In this document: piece by piece, positions 27,929 to 34,224 of the stretch
Position numbering within the stretch: the first letter of the stretch is position 1
Layout: the number at the start of each line of letters is the position of its first letter
Assembly: GCF_011074795.1 (NCBI RefSeq)
Contig: NZ_JAAMPF010000005.1
Coordinates: 1 to 36,519 of the forward strand
DNA: 36,519 nt
Reading direction: 5' to 3'
Source: Marinobacter salicampi
GTDB taxonomy: Bacteria; Pseudomonadota; Gammaproteobacteria; Pseudomonadales; Oleiphilaceae
Program-made: the position numbers and the translations under genes
Notes under the pieces: model-generated
Seen by the model: the letters and a program-made list of their open reading frames with translations, nothing else
Databases searched by the model: none
What the model was told of the DNA's origin: nothing

Positions 27929-28336
27929 TCAGCCTGCAACCGGCTCTGCGGCGGGACGGGTAGCCTCGTCACGAATGCCGTCCCAACCTTCTTTGACCTG
28001 GCGCAGCAAACCGGCGACTTCGTCGAGCTTGGCTGGGTCGTTGCGGACGTTAGCTTCGAACAGGGTTCGTTCCATGTATTCGTAAAGGGATTCAAGGCGG
28101 GACGCAAGCTCGCCGCCTTTTTCGAAATCAAGAAAGCTGCGCAGACCGCCTACAATCTCTATAGCTTTGATGATGAGCTTGCCTTTACCCGCATAGTCCT
28201 TGGCCTGCATACGGGCCTTTGCCATGTTGATACGCTCAAGGGCTCCGTTGTACAGGAGCTGAATGAGTTTGTGGGGATCGGCATCCATCATGCTGGTCTG
28301 GGTATTGATACGCTGGTATTGCTGAAGCCCGTTCAT
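27929..28336 (-). CDS. fliS: flagellin export chaperone FliS
   Basis: 135 residues from ATG 28336, selected because AGAGGA sits seven bases upstream; a TTG at 28342 is also in frame. It binds the C-terminus of flagellin in the cytosol and prevents early polymerisation. The N-terminal hallmark YQRINTQTSMMDADPHKLIQLLYNGALERI (~8-37) and the helical core AIEIVGGLRSFLDFEKGGELASRLESLYEYM are intact. The tail is Ala/Pro-rich. It is 30 bases after fliD. Confidence 0.95.
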   Translation of the reverse strand: MNGLQQYQRINTQTSMMDADPHKLIQLLYNGALERINMAKARMQAKDYAGKGKLIIKAIEIVGGLRSFLDFEKGGELASRLESLYEYMERTLFEANVRNDPAKLDEVAGLLRQVKEGWDGIRDEATRPAAEPVAG

Positions 28337-28366
28337 GGACAAATCCTCTTTTGATTCTGGCTAGAA

Positions 28367-29776
28367 CTAGTTCTGATCGTTATTGGGCGCAATAGCGGCC
28401 AGTTGCTGCGACACATAGTCGCCAGTACTCTGTAATCTTGAGATAAGGGAGTCGGCTGCGGAAAACTGCCTGACCAGGCGCTCTCGGAGGGTCTCCAATC
28501 GCATGTCGAGCTTGTCTCGCTGGTCCTGAATTTCAGTCAGGGTTCTGCTGAGGCCATCCGTCCTATTTGAAAGGAGGCCGTCACTATCCAGCACATCGGT
28601 CACAAGCGTGGTCGCTCGCTCCGCAATACCTGGTGCACCGTCCTTGCCGGCAAACAGAGCTTCCACCGCTCCCGGATTAGCTTCGAGCTGATCGGTGAAT
28701 TTCGCTTTGTCGAATTCCAGCTTGCCAGTACTGGGGTCCGTGGTAACCCCTATGTCGGCCAGAATACGTACTGAAGAACCTTCAAGGCCGGCAGGCACGG
28801 AGGTCAATATGCTTCTCAGGTCGCTCTGTATGGATCGCAGAGATGAGTCTCCGCTAAGAACTCCTCCTTGCCCGCTCGCCGCGTTGAAACCCGAAGCCTG
28901 CTTTATAACGTCCTGAAGCGCATTGAACTTGTCCACGAACTCCTGGACCCGCCCGGCCACTAGCTCGGAGTCCTGCTCCACTTTCACTGAAGATGTGCCG
29001 ACCGATTTAAGGTCAAAGGTTACCCCTTCGACAATGCCTTCCACCGTATTTGTTGAGCGGCTGACCGGAATGCCGTTTATTTCCATCAGGGCATCTTTAG
29101 GCGGTACTGTTTCATCAAGATTCGATGTGACGCCGTCAAACACAAACTGGGATAAACCATTGGTATCGGTCTGGTTGCCATCATCGTCCGCGACGGATAT
29201 CTGAATAGCATTAGCCTCGCCTGACTCATCAGCAGTCATCACCAACCTGAAACCCGAGCCGGTGTCGACGACACCCGCTGAAACACCTGCGTTTGCGTCA
29301 TTTATGGCAGCAGCCAGGCCATCAAGAGTATTGTTGCTGCCGTCCACAGCAATATCCGTACTGACACCGCCCACGTTGAGAGTCAGAGTGCCCGAACCCA
29401 CGGTCGTTGTGTTGCTCTCTGTATAGACCCCGGCCGGTGAAGCAAGCGATTGGGCCTGGGCAAGCTGAGTTACGTTCAAACTATAGCTTCCGCGGCTGGC
29501 TTTGGTCGGGTCGATCGCCACAGTCGCTACGCCTTCGTTGGACGAAGTGCCGGTAAAAGCCTGAAGGCCGCCAGGCTTGGCCAGAGCTTCCAAAGGAGAT
29601 TTAATGCCTTCGATCGTACTCCGGATTTTTCCGAAGGCTGAAATGGCAAGCTCAGCACGTTGTTGCTTCTGATCCAGTCGCAGTTCCGCCGGCCTCCGAT
29701 CCGCATTGATAAGCTGATCAACCAGGTCGTTGCTGAAGATGCCCGAGCCTGCGCCCAGAGATGTAATCGAAGCCAT
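28367..29776 (-). CDS. fliD: flagellar filament cap protein FliD
   Basis: 469 residues from ATG 29776, which has AGGAGG eight bases upstream; the frame is open to 29938. FliD caps the filament tip and inserts flagellin subunits. N-terminal domain: ITSLGAGSGIFSNDLVDQLINADRRPAE; middle: YSLNVTQLAQAQSLAS, IAVDGSNNTLDGLAAAINDANAGVSAGVVDTGSGFRLVMTADESG; C-terminal domain: VEGVTFDLK, VQEFVDKFNALQDV and LSRTLTEIQDQRDKLDMRLETLRERLVRQFSAADSLISRLQ. A sigma28 promoter lies 45 bases upstream. It forms an operon with fliS. Confidence 0.95.
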   Translation of the reverse strand: MASITSLGAGSGIFSNDLVDQLINADRRPAELRLDQKQQRAELAISAFGKIRSTIEGIKSPLEALAKPGGLQAFTGTSSNEGVATVAIDPTKASRGSYSLNVTQLAQAQSLASPAGVYTESNTTTVGSGTLTLNVGGVSTDIAVDGSNNTLDGLAAAINDANAGVSAGVVDTGSGFRLVMTADESGEANAIQISVADDDGNQTDTNGLSQFVFDGVTSNLDETVPPKDALMEINGIPVSRSTNTVEGIVEGVTFDLKSVGTSSVKVEQDSELVAGRVQEFVDKFNALQDVIKQASGFNAASGQGGVLSGDSSLRSIQSDLRSILTSVPAGLEGSSVRILADIGVTTDPSTGKLEFDKAKFTDQLEANPGAVEALFAGKDGAPGIAERATTLVTDVLDSDGLLSNRTDGLSRTLTEIQDQRDKLDMRLETLRERLVRQFSAADSLISRLQSTGDYVSQQLAAIAPNNDQN

Positions 29777-29819
29777 ACCGTGCCTCCTGAAAGGCTGATG
29801 AGTCATTGCTCGTGACTGG

Positions 29820-29846
29820 TTATCGGCCGCAAGCGGCAAAACTTTG
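29820..29846 (-). promoter_or_regulatory. sigma28 (FliA) promoter of fliD-fliS
   Basis: On the minus strand -35 CAAAGTTT (29846-29839), an 11-base spacer and -10 GCCGATAA (29827-29820). The consensus is TAAAGTTT, 11 bases, GCCGATAA, so only one base differs. Confidence 0.88.
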
Positions 29847-29915
29847 CCCCCTGAGACGGGCAATTTGTAACGTGCTGTAAACACTGCTGCCTGAAGGGCC
29901 ACCACCCGCCCGAAA

Positions 29916-29949
29916 GCAAAACACCGCCGGCCCCTCACGGGTGCGGCGG
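29916..29949 (-). terminator. terminator between flaG and fliD
   Basis: On the minus strand CCGCCG (29949-29944) pairs with CGGCGG (29929-29924), with further inner pairing of CACCC and GGGG, followed by TGTTTTG. It separates flaG from the sigma28 promoter of fliD. Confidence 0.55.
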
Positions 29950-29991
29950 CGCTGAATCTCTATTGACCAACTTAAAGTGGTACTCGATAGC

Positions 29992-30444
29992 TTACACTTT
30001 GAGGTTGAACAACGTCAGCGGTTCATCCTGCTGCAAGTTTTCTGCCAACCTCAACGCAACCTCATCCGGAATCTGCCTGATAACCTTCTGGGTTTCCTGG
30101 TCCACAACCCGAACCACGGTCTGACCCAGTTCGTTATTTACTTCAAACTGCAGATCTCTTTGTACATTTTGAACAAAGTCGTTCAGTTTCGAAACGGCAT
30201 CATCCAGCTGCTCCCGCTGGGTTTCAGTGCGCTTTTCAAGGGACTGCGCGTTGGAAACCTGCGTTAACTCTCGGAAAGATTCGGCTGTTTGGATCTGTGC
30301 TTCCGGTGCACTGGGTGATATAGCGATCTGAGTGGAAGCACTGCCTGTGCCTTCCACCTGAGCTGACGCAGAGGCCCGAGACGGCACTTGCTCACTGGAA
30401 CTTACCAGCTTCAGACCCGGGCTATTCAAGTTTACGTCATTCAT
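29992..30444 (-). CDS. flaG: FlaG family flagellar protein
   Basis: 150 residues. The N-terminal ~80 residues are Ser/Ala/Gln-rich and not conserved. The conserved FlaG core is LDDAVSKLNDFVQNVQRDLQFEVNNELGQTVVRVVDQETQKVIRQIPDEVALRLAENL. In Pseudomonas-type bacteria FlaG affects filament length; how it does so is not settled. The start at 30444 is preceded by GAGGTGA. It lies 74 bases after the short flagellin in the same direction and is probably cotranscribed with it. Confidence 0.93.
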   Translation of the reverse strand: MNDVNLNSPGLKLVSSSEQVPSRASASAQVEGTGSASTQIAISPSAPEAQIQTAESFRELTQVSNAQSLEKRTETQREQLDDAVSKLNDFVQNVQRDLQFEVNNELGQTVVRVVDQETQKVIRQIPDEVALRLAENLQQDEPLTLFNLKV

Positions 30445-30475
30445 GACTCACCTCACTATCTTTGAGCAGCTTTAG

Positions 30476-30499
30476 CCAGGCTTCGTCTCCGAAACCCGG
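30476..30499 (-). other. hairpin between the short flagellin and flaG
   Basis: CCAGGCTTCG (30476-30485), loop TCTC, CGAAACCCGG (30490-30499): ten pairs on the minus strand including two G-U, loop GAGA. No T run follows, so it is more likely an mRNA stability or partial-readthrough element than a terminator. Confidence 0.5.
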
Positions 30500-30518
30500 C
30501 CGTTACTACTCGAGTCCC

Positions 30519-31346
30519 TTACTGCAGGAGGGACAGAACCTGGTTCGGTCTTGCGTTCGCCTGGGACAGGACAGAGATTCCTGCCTGCTGGAGTACGTTT
30601 GCTTTAGCCATTTTTGCGGTCTCTGCAGCGAAATCGGCATCCAGAATCCGGCTATTTGAAGCACTCAAGTTTTCGATTGTCGTGCCCAAATTAGCAATTG
30701 TACTCTCAAATCGATTTTGTGCCGCGCCGAAGGTACTACGCTGGGTATTTACAGTCTCCAATGCAGTATCGATCGCCGTGATGGCTGCCGTTGCGTTTGT
30801 AGAATCAGCTCCATCAATCGTAACTGCGCCTACACCCAATGTCGCAGCACTCATATCACCAAATGTTACAGCGATTACTTCAGTAGCATTTGCCCCAACT
30901 TGAATATCTACGGAAGCCGGAGCAGCGGCATTGAGCAGATTAGTTCCGTTGAACTTTGTTTGGTCGGCAATTCGCGTAATTTCAAGGGCCCGCTGTGCAA
31001 ATTCGGCGTTCAAAGCATCACGATCCGTGCCATTGTTCGTGCCGTTCGCGGACTGAACTGCTAACTCGCGCATCCGTTGTAAGTTGTTAACCGTTTCATT
31101 AAGACCTCCCTCCGCTGTCTGCATCATGGAAATCCCGTCGTTCGCGTTACGCTGAGCTACTGACAACCCACGTATCTGTGCGTCAAATCGTGTTGAGATG
31201 GAGAGCCCTGCCGCGTCATCTTTAGCAGAGTTAATTCGCAGGCCAGAAGACAGTCGCTCAAGAGCTTGATTAGATAAGCTCTGGGATTTGCCAAGCTGAT
31301 TTTGAGCGTTAAGAGATGCAACGTTAGTATTAATTCCGAGAGCCAT
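30519..31346 (-). CDS. fliC: flagellin, short form
   Basis: 275 residues. N-terminal D0/D1: [54 protein letters not shown]-terminal D1/D0: [44 protein letters not shown]...[22 protein letters not shown]. The middle (~140-205) is very short, so the outer D2/D3 domains are nearly absent, giving a thin smooth filament surface. The gene and its upstream region are more AT-rich than neighbours. A sigma28-type promoter lies ~90 bases upstream. It diverges from a second, longer flagellin. Confidence 0.95.
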   Translation of the reverse strand: MALGINTNVASLNAQNQLGKSQSLSNQALERLSSGLRINSAKDDAAGLSISTRFDAQIRGLSVAQRNANDGISMMQTAEGGLNETVNNLQRMRELAVQSANGTNNGTDRDALNAEFAQRALEITRIADQTKFNGTNLLNAAAPASVDIQVGANATEVIAVTFGDMSAATLGVGAVTIDGADSTNATAAITAIDTALETVNTQRSTFGAAQNRFESTIANLGTTIENLSASNSRILDADFAAETAKMAKANVLQQAGISVLSQANARPNQVLSLLQ

Positions 31347-31433
31347 TTTACTTCTCCTTCGACAGATGTCGTAGTTTTGTGGAAAAGGTGTGGCGCTCTT
31401 CTTTAGTCTTGAAGCGCCGCCCTGTTATTTCAG

Positions 31434-31460
31434 TTAACGGCTCCGTTCGGGCTTCCTTTA
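31434..31460 (-). promoter_or_regulatory. sigma28 (FliA) promoter of the short flagellin
   Basis: On the minus strand -35 TAAAGGAA (31460-31453), an 11-base spacer and -10 GCCGTTAA (31441-31434). Against the consensus 5 of 8 and 7 of 8 bases match, with the exact spacer. Confidence 0.75.
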
Positions 31461-31620
31461 AAAAAAAGTCAAATAACTTTGTTACTAAATGTAAGCAACC
31501 CCAAAAGCGGCAATTTAATTCCTTAACAAGTCGCGTGCTCCTGCGCAACAACACGTTGTAACAAAGATAAAATTTAGTTTTTATTATTTTAAATCAACAG
31601 GTTAATAATTATAAACAGAA

Positions 31621-31637
31621 GTGGCACGGGTTTCGCT
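31621..31637 (+). promoter_or_regulatory. sigma54 promoter candidate of the long flagellin
   Basis: TGGCACGGGTTTCGCT (31622-31637): GG (31623-31624), ten bases, GC (31635-31636). It matches TGGCAC-N5-TTGCW with one change (TC for TT). It is ~100 bases before the start. Confidence 0.65.
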
Positions 31638-31737
31638 TTAACCCTTCTAAACGGCAATTCCAATGAACACCGGCCGGCGAGGCGTCCCACTGATCGGGCA
31701 CTGAGTTACCGGCATCTCTATAGAAAGGGGAAACGAT

Positions 31738-32886
31738 ATGCCTCAGATCATCAATACCAACATCGCCTCGCTGAACGCACAGCGGAACCTCAACGCTTCG
31801 CAGAGCGATGCCAATACAGCGCTTGAACGTCTTTCTTCTGGCCTACGAATTAACTCTGCCAAGGACGACGCCGCCGGCCTGGCGATATCAACGCGGTTTG
31901 AGTCCCAGATCTCTGGCCTGAACATGGCGCAAAGAAATGCAAACGATGGCATTTCACTTGCGCAAACTACAGAAGGCGCGTTGAACGAAGTCGTCTCCAA
32001 CCTTCAGCGTATCCGCGAACTGGCAATCCAGTCCGCCAACGCAACGAACAGCCAGTCTGACCGAGAAGCACTCGACGCCGAAGTCCAGCAGCGGATTGAC
32101 GAAATCAGCCGAATTTCCAACCAGACTTCATTCAATGGTTTGAAAGTGCTTGACGGCACGTTCGGGACCGCATCATTCCAGGTTGGCGCGAACTCGGGCG
32201 ATACGATCAGCATTAATCTGAGTGCAGGAACTCGTGCCAGCGACATTGGAGGCATTGCGACGGCGTCAGCGTTAAACGTTAACTTCGCTGCAGGCGCCAA
32301 CACCATAACCGCAACTGATACCTTAACCGTTGGGGTGGGGACGCCGCCTCAGAGCCAAACGATCACGTTCACAGGTGAAGAAACAAACATCTCTGATGCG
32401 GTTGAGACAATTAATAGTCAACTGGAGAATGCCGTTGCTGTTGCAACTGAAGATGGCACCGGAATTGAGATTAAATCCGCTGAAGCACTGAGTGGTATCG
32501 CCTTAACCACCACAGCTACACCTCCTGCGCTGGATACCACTGGCACCGACGCAACAGCTGCAGTTGAAGAAAGTCTGGACTCAGTTGCAATCGACACGGT
32601 TCTTGGTGCAAACGACGCTATCCTCCGTGTTGATAGCGCCCTAACCACGATCAACTCCATCCGAAGCGAACTCGGCGCAATTCAGAACCGCTTTGAATCT
32701 ACTATTGCGAACCTGAGCACCACCTCTGAAAACCTGTCTGCTTCAAACAGCCGCATCCGCGACGCGGACTTTGCTTCAGAATCGGCCGAATTGGCACGTA
32801 CCCAGGTACTTCAGTCGGCAGGTCTATCGGTGCTTGCCCAGGCAAACGCAAGGCCACAGCAAGTGCTGCAGTTACTCCAGGGATAA
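31738..32886 (+). CDS. fliC2: flagellin, long form
   Basis: 382 residues. N-terminal D0/D1: [54 protein letters not shown]-terminal: [71 protein letters not shown]. The middle (~165-290) carries a larger Thr/Ala-rich outer domain including [15 protein letters not shown] and [22 protein letters not shown]. This Thr/Ser-rich surface is a plausible site for modification. AGGGG is 11 bases upstream of the start. It is divergent from the short flagellin, has a sigma54-like promoter and ends in a terminator. The symbol number is mine. Confidence 0.95.
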   Translation: MPQIINTNIASLNAQRNLNASQSDANTALERLSSGLRINSAKDDAAGLAISTRFESQISGLNMAQRNANDGISLAQTTEGALNEVVSNLQRIRELAIQSANATNSQSDREALDAEVQQRIDEISRISNQTSFNGLKVLDGTFGTASFQVGANSGDTISINLSAGTRASDIGGIATASALNVNFAAGANTITATDTLTVGVGTPPQSQTITFTGEETNISDAVETINSQLENAVAVATEDGTGIEIKSAEALSGIALTTTATPPALDTTGTDATAAVEESLDSVAIDTVLGANDAILRVDSALTTINSIRSELGAIQNRFESTIANLSTTSENLSASNSRIRDADFASESAELARTQVLQSAGLSVLAQANARPQQVLQLLQG

Positions 32887-32905
32887 CCCGAAACGTTATT
32901 CAAAT

Positions 32906-32929
32906 GGCCGGCAATTGCCGGCCTTTTTT
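32906..32929 (+). terminator. intrinsic terminator after the long flagellin
   Basis: GGCCGGCAATTGCCGGCC (32906-32923), a perfect palindrome, followed by TTTTTT. Confidence 0.92.
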
Positions 32930-32961
32930 ATGGGTACTAATGCGAGGTTGGCTAGGTAAAT

Positions 32962-33062
32962 GTAGCGGAAGCTTCAGCTTTCGTGGAGCCGTCAGGCTCC
33001 TGATCTTCAATCCGGCTCACAGGCACACCTCCGGTGCGCTCGAAAGCTGAAGCTTCCGCTAC
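32962..33062 (-). repeat. REP/inverted-REP pair (BIME), copy 3
   Basis: 101 bases. Same GTAG-hairpin ends as copies 1 and 2 but the interior is in the opposite orientation: TGGAGCCGTCAGGCTCC first, GCACACCTCCGGTGCGC second. Confidence 0.88.
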
Positions 33063-33104
33063 GACACAAACTGAATCCGAGGACACGGTGGAGGTTGTTT
33101 AAAT

Positions 33105-33205
33105 GTAGCGGAAGCTTCAGCTTTCGTGGAGCCGGCAGGCTCCTGGTCTTTAACCAGACTTATCGGCACACCTTCGGTGTGCTCGAAAGATGAAGCTTCC
33201 GCTAC
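33105..33205 (-). repeat. REP/inverted-REP pair (BIME), copy 4, touching the RAYT gene
   Basis: 101 bases, 42-base spacer from copy 3. It has one mismatch in the right REP (CGAAAGATG). Its last bases GCTAC supply the TAG stop codon of the RAYT gene (33202-33204). Confidence 0.88.
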
Positions 33206-33636
33206 AGGTAAACTGAGTCCCAATGGGAGTATTCTCGAACGGATTTGGCAAGATTGGCTCTGATTGGGTTCATGACGATATATCGGGCAATATCCCGACG
33301 GTCATCGGTGCTTCTCAACGTTCGTTCGTGATAACCCTTTTGCCAGGGAATGCGCGCGCCGGCATTCCTTGATGCGTACACCTTCAGTAATGCAATGATT
33401 CTCGCTAGACCTTTGTCTGTGACCAGTTGAATCAATAGATGAATGTGATCTGGCATCACAACCCAGCACTTGATTTCTGCAAGGCCTTCTTCTTCCAATT
33501 GCTTCAAGGCCCTAGCCACAGCGCGGGCGGTATGGAAATCCTGGAGATATTGTTGCTTGTTTTGAGTACAGCAGGTAATGAGGTATTCCTGTCCTGCCAC
33601 AGAATACCGATGACGTAGAGCATCTGTATAAGCCAT
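33202..33636 (-). CDS. REP-associated tyrosine transposase (RAYT), Y1/HUH type
   Basis: 144 residues, compact for the family. A single-strand DNA nuclease/transposase of the IS200-like Y1 superfamily, domesticated to REP sequences. The HUH motif is His64-Ile-His66 in WVVMPDHIHLLIQL, the helix LKVYASRNAGARIPWQKGYHERTLR follows, and the catalytic Tyr is Tyr119 in RYIVMNPIRANLA. All catalytic residues are present. GGAAGG lies before the ATG but inside an 8-bp hairpin. Its stop codon lies in repeat copy 4. Five repeat pairs lie within 0.5 kb on both sides. Confidence 0.92.
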   Translation of the reverse strand: MAYTDALRHRYSVAGQEYLITCCTQNKQQYLQDFHTARAVARALKQLEEEGLAEIKCWVVMPDHIHLLIQLVTDKGLARIIALLKVYASRNAGARIPWQKGYHERTLRSTDDRRDIARYIVMNPIRANLAKSVREYSHWDSVYL

Positions 33637-33641
33637 AAAAA

Positions 33642-33659
33642 CCTTCCATCCATGGAAGG
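33642..33659 (-). promoter_or_regulatory. hairpin masking the RAYT ribosome site
   Basis: CCTTCCAT (33659-33652 on the minus strand) and ATGGAAGG (33649-33642) form an 8-bp stem with a two-base loop, followed by TTTTT and the ATG at 33636. The right arm is the Shine-Dalgarno sequence GGAAGG, so the RNA stem would block translation, and with the T run it could also terminate transcription. Confidence 0.6.
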
Positions 33660-33683
33660 GATTATTTTAGTGCCTATGTAAAT

Positions 33684-33784
33684 GTAGCGGAAGCTTCAGT
33701 TTTCGTGGAGCCGCCAGGCTCCTGATCTTCAATCGGGCTCACTGGCACACCTTCGGTGTGCTCGAAAGCTGAAGCTTCCGCTAC
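33684..33784 (-). repeat. REP/inverted-REP pair (BIME), copy 5
   Basis: 101 bases, nearly identical to copies 3, 4 and 6; one base change in the left REP (TTCAGTTTTCG). Interior GGAGCCGCCAGGCTCC then GCACACCTTCGGTGTGC. Confidence 0.88.
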
Positions 33785-33826
33785 GACACAAACTAAACCC
33801 GAGGACGCGGTGGAGGTTGTTTAAAT

Positions 33827-33927
33827 GTAGCGGAAGCTTCAGCTTTCGTGGAGCCGCCAGGCTCCTGATCTTCAATCGGGTTCACTGGCACACCTTCGGC
33901 GCGCTCGAAAGCTGAAGCTTCCGCTAC
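33827..33927 (-). repeat. REP/inverted-REP pair (BIME), copy 6
   Basis: 101 bases with perfect ends. The 42-base spacer from copy 5 is almost identical to the spacer between copies 3 and 4, so a larger unit of ~143 bases was duplicated. Confidence 0.88.
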
Positions 33928-33972
33928 GACACAAACGAAGCCCGAAGATGCGGTGCGAGCGGTTTTTTAAAT

Positions 33973-34075
33973 GTAGTGGAAGCTTCAGCTTTCGGGGAGC
34001 CAACAGGCTCCTGATCTTCAATCCGGCTCACTGGCATATACGTTCGGTGCGCTCGAAAGCTGAAGCTTTCGCTAC
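33973..34075 (-). repeat. REP/inverted-REP pair (BIME), copy 7
   Basis: 103 bases, more diverged (GTAGTGGAAG left end, GAAGCTTTCGCTAC right end, CATATACGTTCGGTGCGC interior). Preceded by a 45-base spacer of the same family. Confidence 0.85.
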
Positions 34076-34121
34076 GACACATTTCATTCCATGCTCTCCG
34101 GACGCCGCTGATCGTTACTTC

Positions 34122-34137
34122 TGGCACGGCTTTCGCA
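34122..34137 (+). promoter_or_regulatory. sigma54 promoter candidate of the TPR gene
   Basis: TGGCACGGCTTTCGCA: GG (34123-34124), ten bases, GC (34135-34136). It differs from the long-flagellin element at only two of 16 positions and shares the same TC-for-TT change. It lies ~90 bases before the gene. Confidence 0.65.
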
Positions 34138-34224
34138 ATACCTCTGTTAACAAACTGCACATGGTTAAAAGCTGCAGTCTCTTGCCGCCTGGTACGCAGC
34201 GGCCTGATAACAATGAGGTGTTTT

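Larger units (their letters stand above)
31347..31737. other. AT-rich gap between divergent flagellins
   Basis: 391 bases with no gene. The left half holds the sigma28 promoter of the short flagellin; the middle (31540-31620) is strongly AT-rich, unlike the rest of the window; the right part has the sigma54-type promoter of the long flagellin. Confidence 0.7.
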
